Source: Micromonospora antibiotica (lineage in GTDB: Bacteria; Actinomycetota; Actinomycetes; Mycobacteriales; Micromonosporaceae). Taken from it: a stretch of 64,000 bases of DNA. The notes under the pieces are model-generated. The model saw nothing but the letters and a program-made list of their open reading frames with translations. It was not told the DNA's origin and made no database searches. The position numbers and the translations under genes were made by a program. Shown one piece after another: positions 50,557 through 60,635 of this stretch; within the stretch, counting starts at the first letter, position 1, and each line of letters starts with the position of its first letter. The stretch lies in NCBI RefSeq assembly GCF_017599305.1, contig NZ_JAGFWR010000007.1:62001-126000 (forward strand), in the 5' to 3' direction.

Positions 50557-51726
50557 CTACTTGTCGATGTCGCCGACCACGAAGAACATCGAGCCGAGGA
50601 TCGCGATCAGGTCGGGCACCAGGCAGCCGGGCAGCAGGGTGGCCAGCGCCTGCACGTTGGCGTACGACGCGGTGCGCAGCTTGAGTCGCCACGGCGTCTT
50701 CTCGCCCCGCGAGACCAGGTAGTAGCCGTTGATCCCGAGCGGGTTCTCCGTCCAGGCGTAGGTGTGCCCCTCGGGGGCCTTGACGACCTTGGGCAGCCGG
50801 GTGTTCACCGGCCCGGTGAGCCGGTCGACCCGGTCGAGGCACTGTTCGGCGAGGTCGAGTGAGGCGTACACCTGGTCGAGCAGCACCTCGAAGCGGGCGT
50901 GGCAGTCCCCGGCGGTGCGGGTGACCACCGGCACGTCGAGCTGGTCGTACGCCAGGTAGGGGTCGTCGCGGCGCAGGTCCAGGTCGAGCCCGGAGGCGCG
51001 GGCGACCGGCCCGGACGCCCCGAAAGCGGCGGCGTCGGCGGCCGACAGCACCCCCACCCCGACGGTACGGGCCAGGAAGATCTCGTTGCGTCGGATCAGC
51101 CGGTCCAGGTCGGGCATCCGGCGGCGGACCTCGCCGATGGCGGCGCGGGCCCGTCCGGTCCAGCCGGCGGGGACCTCCTCCTTGAGCCCGCCGACCCGGT
51201 TGAACATGTAGTGGATCCGGCCGCCGGAGACCTCCTCCATGACCGCCTGGATGGTATCCCGTTCCCGGAAGGCGTAGAAGACCGGGGTGATCGCGCCGAT
51301 CTCCAGCGGGTAGGAGCCGAGGAACATCAGGTGGTTGAGCACCCGGTTCAGCTCGGCCAGCGCCATCCGCAGCCAGGTGGCCCGCTCGGGCACCTCCATG
51401 CCCATGAGCCGTTCGACGGCGAGCACCACACCCAGCTCGTTGGAGAACGCCGACAGCCAGTCGTGCCGGTTGGCCAGCACGATGATCTGCCGGTAGTCGC
51501 GGACCTCGAACAGCTTCTCCGCGCCCCGGTGCATGTACCCGACGATCGGTTCGGCGGCGACCACCCGTTCCCCGTCGAGCACCAGCTTCAGCCGCAGCAC
51601 GCCGTGTGTGGAGGGGTGCTGCGGGCCGATGTTGAGCACCATGTCGGTGCCGAGCTGTTCCCCGCCGGCCCCGGTGCCGACGGTCAGCTCGCGCAGTTCA
51701 CCGGTGTCCGTGGTCATGCCGGTCAT
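50557..51726 (-). CDS. nuoD: Orphan NADH-quinone oxidoreductase subunit D (NuoD2-like)
   Basis: The 49-kDa quinone-site subunit of complex I, 389 residues, without other nuo genes in the window. The family blocks are [17 protein letters not shown] (with Arg45, the counterpart of the dimethylated arginine in mammalian NDUFS2), [12 protein letters not shown], the quinone-site Tyr in [20 protein letters not shown], and the C-terminal GDIDK. The region after the Tyr ([10 protein letters not shown]) departs from the usual DRLDY, so it may be a divergent paralog. Its ATG overlaps the stop of the MidA-type methyltransferase gene (ATGA). In Streptomyces a second nuoD also lies apart from the main nuo operon. 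Confidence 0.93.
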   Translation of the reverse strand: MTGMTTDTGELRELTVGTGAGGEQLGTDMVLNIGPQHPSTHGVLRLKLVLDGERVVAAEPIVGYMHRGAEKLFEVRDYRQIIVLANRHDWLSAFSNELGVVLAVERLMGMEVPERATWLRMALAELNRVLNHLMFLGSYPLEIGAITPVFYAFRERDTIQAVMEEVSGGRIHYMFNRVGGLKEEVPAGWTGRARAAIGEVRRRMPDLDRLIRRNEIFLARTVGVGVLSAADAAAFGASGPVARASGLDLDLRRDDPYLAYDQLDVPVVTRTAGDCHARFEVLLDQVYASLDLAEQCLDRVDRLTGPVNTRLPKVVKAPEGHTYAWTENPLGINGYYLVSRGEKTPWRLKLRTASYANVQALATLLPGCLVPDLIAILGSMFFVVGDIDK

Positions 51727-52898
51727 CGTGCCATGAGCGCATCGACGGCGACGCCGACCGGCTGGAGCAGCCAGTGGTGCCCGCCGAGTCCGGCCGGGTC
51801 GGTCAGTTCGGCCACCGCCGAGGCGGCGGCGAGGGCCCGCACGTACCCGGCGGGGTCGCTGCCGGCCAGGCTCAGCGCCGGTCGCCCACCGTCGGCCCCG
51901 AGCGCGAGCAGCGCCTCCCGCTGCGACACCAGCGTGTACGCGCACCCGGCGACCTGTGCACCGGCGGCGGCGACGGAGTCCATGGCGACGTGCGCGGTGA
52001 TGTCGCACGACCCGTCGGGCACCGGCGGCACCTGCCGTCCGTTCCGGTACCCGGTCAACGTCCCGTCCACCGGCCGCCGCTCGCGCAGGTGCCCGTAGTC
52101 CACGGCCAACGCCACCCCCCGCCGCAGCCGCCCGACGGCCAGCCCCCACGCCTCGTCCCGACTCCGCCCCACCTCTACCCGCCCCCCTCGCCCCTCTCGC
52201 TCCCCCCGCTCCCCCCGCCCGGTGATCAAGAGGTTTGCGTCAGGTTCGGGCCCCTCCGTTGAGGCAAACCTCTTGATCACCGGGGCGGTGGTGGGGGGCG
52301 CGGCCGGGGTGGGGGTTGGGGTTGGGGTGGGGTGCCAGGTGGTCAGCCAGGTGAGGTCTTCCGGGGTCAGCGGGGGGCCGGGGGTCTCCTCTCCGGTGCT
52401 CGGGTCCACCAGGTGGTAGCGCCAGCCGGTGCCGGTGGGGACGGCCACGTCCAGGGGGACGTTGTCCAGCCATTCGGTCGCGGTCAGCAGGCCGGTGATT
52501 CCCGCCGGGGGCTCGGTCGTCCAGGCGATGTCGGGCGGCAGGTCCGCCGGGCGGGGGGCCGGTTCCACGGCCGTGAGGCGCAGCCGGTGGGCCAGCGGCG
52601 TCGCAGCCGCGCCGGGCGTCGCCGACCCGTGGGCCAGGGCGGCCAGGGCACGGAGCAGCTCACCCCGGCCGGCACCCACGTCCACCACGTCGAACGGGGT
52701 GGGGAAACCGAGGGCGGCGTCGAGGCGGGACACGAGCCGGAACACCGCCGCCGTGAACACCGGGGAGGCGTGCACGCTGGTCCGGAAGTGGTCGGCCGGG
52801 CCGGACCCGGAGACGAAGAAGCCGCGCGGCCCGTAGAGGGCGGCGTCCATGGCGTACCGCCAGCGAATCGCGTTCATCCCGTGTTCAGCGTCCGTCAC
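51723..52898 (-). CDS. MidA/NDUFAF7-family (DUF185) SAM-dependent arginine methyltransferase
   Basis: A 391-residue class I methyltransferase of COG1565. The SAM motif is [15 protein letters not shown]. Family segments are [18 protein letters not shown] at the N terminus, [11 protein letters not shown] and [21 protein letters not shown] with [14 protein letters not shown] later. The mitochondrial homologue NDUFAF7 dimethylates an arginine of NDUFS2, the NuoD homologue; here the gene is coupled to nuoD by an ATGA overlap, so the same substrate is likely. The GTG 52898 start has TAGGGT seven bases upstream (ATG 52877 is an alternative). The region about residues 205-245 is low-complexity and contains an in-frame palindromic element. 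Confidence 0.9.
   Translation of the reverse strand: MTDAEHGMNAIRWRYAMDAALYGPRGFFVSGSGPADHFRTSVHASPVFTAAVFRLVSRLDAALGFPTPFDVVDVGAGRGELLRALAALAHGSATPGAAATPLAHRLRLTAVEPAPRPADLPPDIAWTTEPPAGITGLLTATEWLDNVPLDVAVPTGTGWRYHLVDPSTGEETPGPPLTPEDLTWLTTWHPTPTPTPTPAAPPTTAPVIKRFASTEGPEPDANLLITGRGERGEREGRGGRVEVGRSRDEAWGLAVGRLRRGVALAVDYGHLRERRPVDGTLTGYRNGRQVPPVPDGSCDITAHVAMDSVAAAGAQVAGCAYTLVSQREALLALGADGGRPALSLAGSDPAGYVRALAAASAVAELTDPAGLGGHHWLLQPVGVAVDALMAR
52218..52284. repeat. Palindromic element inserted in frame inside midA
   Basis: Perfect 21-bp arms (containing GGTGATCAAGAGGTTTGC and its complement) lie at 52218-52238 and 52264-52284 around a 25-base loop with TTCGGGCC. It is translated in the methyltransferase as [19 protein letters not shown]. 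The arms are AT-rich relative to the gene. It is related in layout to the palindrome at 19472-19534. Confidence 0.88.
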
Positions 52899-52905
52899 CG
52901 TGCCG

Positions 52906-52915
52906 ACCCTACGGT
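52906..52915. promoter_or_regulatory. Overlapping divergent -10 elements for midA and the phytase gene
   Basis: TACGGT (52910-52915) lies eight bases before the phytase ATG. On the other strand TAGGGT (52906-52911) lies seven bases before the midA GTG. The two hexamers share the TA at 52910-52911. Neither gene has a ribosome binding site, so both transcripts may be leaderless. Confidence 0.5.
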
Positions 52916-52923
52916 CTGCGGGC

Positions 52924-54204
52924 ATGAGACGAATCGTGATCTCCGCGCTGGCGGTCGTACCGCTGCTGGTGACGACCACCGGTGCCGCCGCCGCGTCCGC
53001 CCGCGACGACGTGCCGCGTGCGGTCCGGGCGGTGGCCGAGACACCCGCCCTGTTCGACGACGCCGCCGGTGGCGACGCCGACGCCGACGATCCGGCGATC
53101 TGGGTGCACCCGACCGACCGGGCCGGCAGCCTGGTGGTCGTCACCGCCAAGAACGGCGGCCTGCGGGTGTACGACCTGCGGGCCCGGGAGCGGCAGGCGA
53201 TCGCCACCCCGCCGGCACCCGGCCCGGACGACGAGGCGGGCCGGTTCAACAACGTCGACCTGGTCGGCGGCTTCCGGCTGGCGGGCCGGCCGGTCGACCT
53301 GGCGGTGGTCACCGACCGGGGGCGTGACCAGCTCCGGTTCTACCGGATCGATCCGGTGTCGCGGCGGCTGGTCGACGTGACCGCGCCGCAGCCGCCGTTC
53401 GCGTTCAGCCGGGACCAGGCGGAGGTGAACACCCAACGCACCGCGTACGGGTTGGGCACGTTCACCGACCGGGACGGGGCCGCGTACGCGGTGGTGAGCC
53501 GGCGCAGCACCCCGGAGGTGGGGGTGTTCCGGCTGGTGGAGCGGGCCGGGAAGGTCAGCTACCGGCCGGTGGGGCGGCTGGTGCTGCCGTCGACGTTCAC
53601 CCTGCCGGACGGCTCCGCCTGGTCGCCGTGCACCGACCCGGGGGACGGCCCGCAGGTGGAGGGGACGGTGGTGGACCCGGCCACCGGCGTGGTGTACCTG
53701 GCGCAGGAGAAGGTCGGCCTGTGGCGGACCCGGCTGGTCGGTGGCCGGTTCGTGGGCGTACCCCGGTCGGTGGAGCGGGTCCGCGAGTACGGCGTCCCGG
53801 CGGTCTTCGATCCGGCGGCCGACGACTGCGTGGCCGACGACACCGCCGACCCGGGATTCGGCGGGCGGATCGCCCAGGACGTGGAGGGGCTGACGATCCT
53901 GCCCACCGGCCGGTACGCGGGCACCCTCGTCGTGTCCAGCCAGGGCGACGACACGTTCTTCACCTACGACCGGGTCACCAACCGGCCGACCGGGCGGTTC
54001 GCGGTGGTCGACGGCGGGGTCGACGGCGTGCAGGAGTGCGACGGGGCGGCGGTGACGGCGACGCCGCTGCCGGGCTTCCCCGGCGGGCTGCTGGTGGTGC
54101 AGGACGGCCGCAACACCCCGACGACGCCCGACGGGGACGACGGGGTACGCCCGGACACCAACGTCAAGTTCGTCGACGCCGGGTTCCTGGCCGGCCACCG
54201 GTGA
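52924..54204 (+). CDS. Secreted beta-propeller phytase (3-phytase family)
   Basis: A 426-residue secreted protein with a signal peptide (MRRIVISALAVVPLLV...GAAAASA). The beta-propeller phytase family is recognised from DADDPAIWVHP (calcium-binding Asp cluster), FNNVDLVGGF, AYGLGTF, the QVEGTVVDPATGVVYLAQEKVGLW blade and IAQDVEGLTIL. The enzyme releases phosphate from phytate or other inositol phosphates in a calcium-dependent way and probably supports phosphate scavenging; no pho-box is evident. Its start is leaderless-type. A 17-bp tandem repeat begins at its stop codon. Confidence 0.9.
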   Translation: MRRIVISALAVVPLLVTTTGAAAASARDDVPRAVRAVAETPALFDDAAGGDADADDPAIWVHPTDRAGSLVVVTAKNGGLRVYDLRARERQAIATPPAPGPDDEAGRFNNVDLVGGFRLAGRPVDLAVVTDRGRDQLRFYRIDPVSRRLVDVTAPQPPFAFSRDQAEVNTQRTAYGLGTFTDRDGAAYAVVSRRSTPEVGVFRLVERAGKVSYRPVGRLVLPSTFTLPDGSAWSPCTDPGDGPQVEGTVVDPATGVVYLAQEKVGLWRTRLVGGRFVGVPRSVERVREYGVPAVFDPAADDCVADDTADPGFGGRIAQDVEGLTILPTGRYAGTLVVSSQGDDTFFTYDRVTNRPTGRFAVVDGGVDGVQECDGAAVTATPLPGFPGGLLVVQDGRNTPTTPDGDDGVRPDTNVKFVDAGFLAGHR

Positions 54205-54301
54205 GCCGCCACACGGGTGAGCTGCCGCACTCGGTGAACTGCCGCACCGGATGAGCTGCCGCACCGGGTGAACTGCCGCACCGGGTGGGTCGCCGCACCG
54301 G
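54201..54301 (+). repeat. 17-bp tandem repeat, six copies, at the phytase stop
   Basis: Units of the type GTGAACTGCCGCACCGG run from 54201 to 54301 (first unit 16 bases, then five of 17). The TGA of the first unit is the phytase stop codon. Confidence 0.92.
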
Positions 54302-54414
54302 GCCACCCGGTGCCCGGGGTCGGTGAAGGTTTTCACACATCCTTGTTCGGGTTCCCTGCCCCCGGCGCATACTTGCGATCGACCGGTACCCCCTTCGAGG
54401 ACTGGATCGTTGCC

Positions 54415-55389
54415 ATGAGCGCACCGCTGCGCCCGCGTCCGGCTGCCCCCGGCGTCGCCGTACCGCAGGGCCCTGCCGCACCCGGTGTCCCGTTCGTCCT
54501 TCCCGCCCAGCTCACCGTGGGTGTAATCGGTGCCGGCCGGGTGGGTGCGGTGCTCGGGGCGGCGCTGGTCGCCGCCGGGCACCGGGTGGTCGCCGCCTCC
54601 GGCGTCTCCGGGGCGACCCGGGCCCGGATCGCGTTGCTCCTGCCGGACGCGGTGACCCGGTCGGCGACCTCGGTCGCCCGGGAGGCCACCGACCTGCTGC
54701 TGCTCGCCGTCCCCGACGACGCGCTGGCCGGTGTGGTCGCCGGTTTGGCCGATACCGGGGCGCTGCACCCCGGCCAGGTGGTCGCGCACACCTCCGGCGC
54801 GCACGGCCTGACCGTGCTGGCCCCGGCCGCCGCCGTCGGTGCCCGGCCGTTGGCCCTGCACCCCGCGATGACCTTCACCGGTACGCCGGACGACCTGTCC
54901 CGGCTGGCCGGCATCTCCTACGGGGTGACCGCATCGGTGGAGTTGCGGGCGGCGGCGGCCCGGCTCGTCGCCGACCTGGGCGGGGTGCCGGAGTGGGTGG
55001 GGGAGACCGACCGGGTCCTCTACCACGCGGCCCTGGCGCACGGCGCGAACCACCTGGTGACCCTGGTCAACGAGGCGGCCGACCGGCTGCGGGACGCCGG
55101 GGTGACCCAGCCGGAGAAGGTGCTGGCCCCGCTGCTGCGGGCGGCGTTGGAGAACGCCCTGCGGCTCGGCGACGACGCGCTCACCGGCCCGGTGTCGCGT
55201 GGCGACGCGGGCACCGTACGGCGGCACCTGGCCCGGCTGGCGCAGACCGCGCCGGAATCCGTGGCCCCCTACCTGGCGTTGGCCCGACGGAGCGCGGATC
55301 GGGCGATCGCGGCGGGCCGGTTGCGCCCGGTCGACGCCGAGTCCCTGCTCGACGTGCTCGCCGGCATCCACCGCGAGGTGGCGGCGTGA
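54415..55389 (+). CDS. DUF2520 / Rossmann-fold protein linked to panC
   Basis: A 324-residue protein with an N-terminal NAD(P)-binding Rossmann fold ([24 protein letters not shown]) and a C-terminal helical DUF2520 domain ([25 protein letters not shown]). The fold is like that of ketopantoate reductase and 6-phosphogluconate dehydrogenase. In actinobacteria this gene sits directly before panC, and no panE is in the window, so a role in pantothenate synthesis (ketopantoate reduction) is a reasonable but unproven guess. The ATG start fits the domain, after a Pro/Ala-rich 37-residue leader. Its stop overlaps a GTG (GTGA at 55386) that is in frame with panC. Confidence 0.85.
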   Translation: MSAPLRPRPAAPGVAVPQGPAAPGVPFVLPAQLTVGVIGAGRVGAVLGAALVAAGHRVVAASGVSGATRARIALLLPDAVTRSATSVAREATDLLLLAVPDDALAGVVAGLADTGALHPGQVVAHTSGAHGLTVLAPAAAVGARPLALHPAMTFTGTPDDLSRLAGISYGVTASVELRAAAARLVADLGGVPEWVGETDRVLYHAALAHGANHLVTLVNEAADRLRDAGVTQPEKVLAPLLRAALENALRLGDDALTGPVSRGDAGTVRRHLARLAQTAPESVAPYLALARRSADRAIAAGRLRPVDAESLLDVLAGIHREVAA

Positions 55390-55529
55390 GCCGAACGGAA
55401 GGCGGGCTGGTGAGCGGGAGGAGTGAGCCGGTTTTGCGAGCCCCGCAGTCGCGAACGGAAGGCGGGCTGGTGAGCGGGAGGAGTGAGCCGGTTTTGCGAG
55501 CCCCGCAGTCGCGAACGGAAGGCGGTTCA
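55386..55529 (+). repeat. 60-bp duplicated start cassette upstream of panC
   Basis: The 60-base unit starting at 55392 is repeated exactly at 55452, with a third partial copy from 55512. GTGA occurs at 55386, 55410, 55470 and 55530 (the panC start), each of the last three preceded by GGAAGG at 7-8 bases. The frame is open throughout and in phase with panC, so three alternative upstream starts exist. The core GAGCCCCGCAGTCGCGAACG is shared with the opuC cassettes. Confidence 0.9.
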
Positions 55530-56375
55530 GTGACGGAACTGGTGCACACCCGGGTGGAGCTGGCGAAGGCCCGGGCGGGGCTGGCCGGCACGGTCGGTGT
55601 GGTGATGACGATGGGTGCGCTGCACTCGGGGCACGAGGCGCTGATCCGGGCGGCCCGGGAGCGGGCCGACCACGTGCTGGTGACGATCTTCGTGAACCCG
55701 TTGCAGTTCGGCCCGAACGAGGACTTCGACAGGTATCCGCGCACCCTCGACACCGACCTGGAGGTGTGCCGGCGGGCCGGTGCGGACCTGGTGTTCGCCC
55801 CGGCCGTGACCGACATGTACCCGGACGGGCAGCCCACGGTCCGGGTCGACCCGGGTCGGCCCGGTGAGGAGTTGGAGGGGCAGAGCCGGCCCGGTTTCTT
55901 CCACGGGGTGCTGACCGTGGTGTTGAAGCTGCTCCAGCTCACCCGGCCCGACGTGACCTTCTTCGGGGAGAAGGACTACCAGCAGCTCACCCTGGTCCGT
56001 CGGATGGCCCGGGACCTGGACGTGCCGGTCGAGGTGGTCGGCGTGCCGACCGTACGGGAGCCGGACGGGCTGGCCCGGTCCAGTCGTAACCGCTACCTGT
56101 CGGCGGACGAGCGGCAGGTCGCGTTGAGCCTCTCGGCCGCGCTGCGGGCCGGGGCGGACGCCGCCGGGCGGGGCGCGGACGCCGGTGACGTGCTGGCCGC
56201 CGCGCACCGGGTGCTCGGCGTTGTGCCGGGTGTGCGACTGGACTATCTGGTGCTCACCGATCCGGATCTGGAGCCGGGGCCGGTCGCCGGCCCGGCCCGG
56301 CTGTTGATCGCGGCCTGGGTGGGCACCACCCGGTTGATCGACAACCTGGCGATCGACCTCGCCCCCCGCTCCTGA
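55530..56375 (+). CDS. panC: Pantothenate synthetase
   Basis: ATP-dependent condensation of pantoate with beta-alanine; 281 residues from GTG 55530 with GGAAGG seven bases upstream. The HxGH motif is in [13 protein letters not shown]. Further conserved blocks are [42 protein letters not shown] and the KMSKS-equivalent [10 protein letters not shown]. Upstream in-phase GTGs at 55386, 55410 and 55470 could add 48, 40 or 20 residues encoded by the repeat cassettes. It is followed 31 bases later by panD, which supplies beta-alanine. Confidence 0.95.
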   Translation: MTELVHTRVELAKARAGLAGTVGVVMTMGALHSGHEALIRAARERADHVLVTIFVNPLQFGPNEDFDRYPRTLDTDLEVCRRAGADLVFAPAVTDMYPDGQPTVRVDPGRPGEELEGQSRPGFFHGVLTVVLKLLQLTRPDVTFFGEKDYQQLTLVRRMARDLDVPVEVVGVPTVREPDGLARSSRNRYLSADERQVALSLSAALRAGADAAGRGADAGDVLAAAHRVLGVVPGVRLDYLVLTDPDLEPGPVAGPARLLIAAWVGTTRLIDNLAIDLAPRS

Positions 56376-56406
56376 CCACGCACACCACCTGTCGAGAGGC
56401 AAGCCG

Positions 56407-56832
56407 ATGTTCCGGACCATGCTCAAGTCGAAGATCCACCGGGCGACGGTGACCCAGGCCGACCTGCACTACGTCGGCTCGGTGACGGTGGACCAGGATC
56501 TGCTCGACGCCGCCGACCTGCTTCCGGGCGAGCAGGTGGCGATCGTGGACGTGACCAACGGGGCCCGGCTGGAGACGTACGTGATCCCGGGGGAGCGGGG
56601 CAGCGGGGTGATCGGCATCAACGGCGCGGCGGCGCACCTGGTGCACCCGAACGACCTGGTGATCCTGATCTCGTACGGTCAGATGGACGACGCGGAGGCC
56701 CGGACGTACCGCCCCCGGGTGGTCCACGTGGACGCCGACAACAGGGTGGTTGAGCTGGGCGGCGATCCGGCGGCTGCGGCCCCGGGGACGGCCGGGGACC
56801 CGGTGCCGAGTCCGCTCGCCGTCGTGGGCTGA
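56407..56832 (+). CDS. panD: Aspartate 1-decarboxylase (pyruvoyl enzyme)
   Basis: Makes beta-alanine from aspartate for pantothenate synthesis. The 141-residue proenzyme has the self-cleavage site Gly24-Ser25 in [10 protein letters not shown], which generates the pyruvoyl group, plus conserved [17 protein letters not shown] and [21 protein letters not shown]. The ATG start is preceded by GAGAGGC. The C-terminal tail beyond about residue 118 is Ala/Pro-rich and not part of the core fold. A self-complementary GACCGGAATTCCGGTC overlaps its stop. Confidence 0.96.
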   Translation: MFRTMLKSKIHRATVTQADLHYVGSVTVDQDLLDAADLLPGEQVAIVDVTNGARLETYVIPGERGSGVIGINGAAAHLVHPNDLVILISYGQMDDAEARTYRPRVVHVDADNRVVELGGDPAAAAPGTAGDPVPSPLAVVG

Positions 56833-56867
56833 CCGGAATTCCGGTCTGTTACCGGAAGGTCATTTTT
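56831..56867 (+). terminator. Possible intrinsic terminator after panD
   Basis: GACCGGAATTCCGGTC (56831-56846) is a perfect palindrome. The overlapping stem TTCCGGT / ACCGGAA (56839-56857) has a 5-base loop and is followed by CATTTTT, giving a terminator-like structure. GACCGTC / GACGGTC (56882-56900) downstream is a further inverted repeat before the next gene. Confidence 0.5.
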
Positions 56868-56920
56868 GGTTACCCTGGACTGACCGTCGGATTGACGGTC
56901 GTCGGCTGGGGGAGGCCGCG

Positions 56921-57817
56921 TTGCGTCGTCCGATGAGGGTCTTGATCGCCGCGTTGGCGGTGGGTGTGGTCCTGGCGGGCTGCGGTGCGCCGGGCGGCCT
57001 CGACGGCGATCTCACCGACGACTGGGCGGCCCTGCCGCCGGCCGGGCCGTTCACCCCCGAGGCGGGGGTTTGCCAGGTCGCCGACTTCACCGACACGGTC
57101 GCCCTGGCGGCGTACGCGCCGGTGGACTGCGCGGTGCCGCACCGGGTGGAGACGGTGCACGTGGGCGCGTTGCCGGGCGAGCGGGTCGTCGCGCCGGTCA
57201 CCGGTTCGGCGGAGTTGCGGGGTGCGTTCGCCGAGTGCGACACCCGGGCCGCCGGTTACCTGGGCGACGACTGGCGGGCCGGCCGACTGCGGCTGGCGGT
57301 GGCGCTGCCGACCGCGCTCGGCTGGACGGCCGGGGCCCGTTGGTTCCGGTGCGACCTGAGTGAGGTGACCACCGTCGAGGCGGCGGCCACCGTGGTCACC
57401 CGTACGGGCAGCCTGCGGGATGCGTTGAAGGGCCCGTCGCCGCTGCGGTTGGGCTGTCAGCGGGCCAGGAGCGGCCGGGGTGCCGGGGTGCAGGTGCTGG
57501 TGCCGGTGGAGTGCTCGACCGTGCACGAGGCGGAGTTCGTGGGCGTCTGGAAGGCCCCCGACCGGCCCTATCCGGTCAAGGACGTCGACTGGCTGCCGCT
57601 GTACGCCGGCTGCCGCAGCCTGCTGGGTCGCTACGTGGGTGTGCCGGACGACGCCGACCTGCGTTTCCGCAGCGGCGTGGTGGTGCGTCCGCCGGGGCCG
57701 GGCCGGTGGCGGGTCGGCGACCGGGGGGTCCGTTGCTACCTGTGGTTGAGCGACCGGACGGTGACCGCCTCGCTGAAGGGCGGCGGACCGGCCGCCCTGC
57801 CGGTGCGGACGAAGTAG
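56921..57817 (+). CDS. Septum-formation-family lipoprotein
   Basis: A 298-residue lipoprotein. A TTG start with GGGGGAGG five bases upstream gives RRPMRVLIAALAVGVVLAGC, a signal peptide with lipobox (ATG 56933 is an in-frame alternative with poor spacing). Two copies of the domain often named septum formation occur, marked by APVDCAVPHRVETVHVG and VPVECSTVHEAEFVGVW with paired Cys/His/Glu. Its role is unproven; the name comes from the family, not from evidence here. It lies between panD and nadB. Confidence 0.8.
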   Translation: MRRPMRVLIAALAVGVVLAGCGAPGGLDGDLTDDWAALPPAGPFTPEAGVCQVADFTDTVALAAYAPVDCAVPHRVETVHVGALPGERVVAPVTGSAELRGAFAECDTRAAGYLGDDWRAGRLRLAVALPTALGWTAGARWFRCDLSEVTTVEAAATVVTRTGSLRDALKGPSPLRLGCQRARSGRGAGVQVLVPVECSTVHEAEFVGVWKAPDRPYPVKDVDWLPLYAGCRSLLGRYVGVPDDADLRFRSGVVVRPPGPGRWRVGDRGVRCYLWLSDRTVTASLKGGGPAALPVRTK

Positions 57818-57890
57818 CGGACGGGGTAGTCGAAACCACTCGTCCCGCCCCCGCCGCCCGTCGCGAGGATCGTTCGGGTTGACTGTGGGT

Positions 57891-59588
<1,698 letters not shown>

Positions 59589-59645
59589 CCGACCCGGAGC
59601 GGGCCGGGTTGGCGAGCCCCGCGGTGGCGAACGAAAGGAAATGCA

Positions 59646-60542
59646 GTGCGGGAACCGACGCGACAGGCGTTGACGGCGGGCGGGCTGGACCCGGAGCGGG
59701 TCCGGCGGGTGATCGTCGACGCGCTCACCGAGGATCTGGGGGCGGACTTCGTCGACGTCACCAGCGTCGCCACCATTGCGGCCGGGCAGACCGACACCGC
59801 CGACCTGGTGGCCCGGGAGGACGGGGTGGTGGCCGGGCTGGCGGTGGCCGCCGCGGTGTTCGAGCTGGTCGGCGAGGTGACCGCTGCGGAGCGTACCGTC
59901 GAGGTGGTGGTGGTGGCCCACGACGGCGCGCGGGTGGCCCGGGGTGAGGTGCTGGCGACGGTGACCGGCCCGACCCGGCTGCTGCTCACCGCCGAGCGCA
60001 CCGCGCTGAACCTGCTCTCCCGGATGTCCGGGGTGGCCACCCACACCCGGGCCTGGGCGGATGCTCTGGCCGGCACCAAGGCGACGGTGCTGGACACCCG
60101 CAAGACCACCCCGGGCCTGCGGATGCTGGAGAAGTACGCGGTCCGGGCCGGCGGCGGCACCAACAAGCGGATGGGCCTGTACGACGTCGCCATGATCAAG
60201 GACAACCACAAGCTGGCCGCCGGTGGTGTCGGGGCGGCCTTCCGTCGGGTCCGGCAGACCTTCCCGCAGGTGCCGGTGCAGGTCGAGGTGGACACCCCGG
60301 CCGAGGCGGTGGAGGCGGTGGAGGCCGGCGCGGACTTCCTGCTGTTGGACAACATGTCCCCGGCGACCCTGCGCGAGGTGGTCGCGGCGGTCGGCGACCG
60401 GGCCGAGCTGGAGGCGACCGGTGGGCTGACCCTGGAGGTGGCCGCCGAGTACGGGGCGACCGGGGTGGACTACCTGTCGGTGGGTGCCCTGACGCACTCC
60501 TCGCCGATCCTGGACATCGCCCTGGACCTGCGCGAGCGGTGA
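59646..60542 (+). CDS. nadC: Nicotinate-nucleotide pyrophosphorylase (carboxylating)
   Basis: Quinolinate phosphoribosyltransferase, 298 residues, which makes nicotinate mononucleotide. Conserved blocks: EDLGADFVDVTS near the N terminus, LNLLSRMSGVATHTR, LDTRKTTPGLRMLEKYAV, GGGTNKRMGLYDVAMIKDNH and VEVDTPAEA, then LLLDNMSP and EATGGL. The GTG start has AAAGGAA upstream, in a short version of the GAGCCCCGC...GCGAACG cassette (59613-59640). It is probably co-transcribed with nadB. Confidence 0.96.
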   Translation: MREPTRQALTAGGLDPERVRRVIVDALTEDLGADFVDVTSVATIAAGQTDTADLVAREDGVVAGLAVAAAVFELVGEVTAAERTVEVVVVAHDGARVARGEVLATVTGPTRLLLTAERTALNLLSRMSGVATHTRAWADALAGTKATVLDTRKTTPGLRMLEKYAVRAGGGTNKRMGLYDVAMIKDNHKLAAGGVGAAFRRVRQTFPQVPVQVEVDTPAEAVEAVEAGADFLLLDNMSPATLREVVAAVGDRAELEATGGLTLEVAAEYGATGVDYLSVGALTHSSPILDIALDLRER

Positions 60543-60635
60543 GCCGGCCGGGCCGCCGGCTACCCGTCGGTGCGGGGCAGCGGGTCCGGCCCACTGCTCG
60601 CCTGTGGTGGGCCGGTCGGCGTCTAGGCTGCGTGC

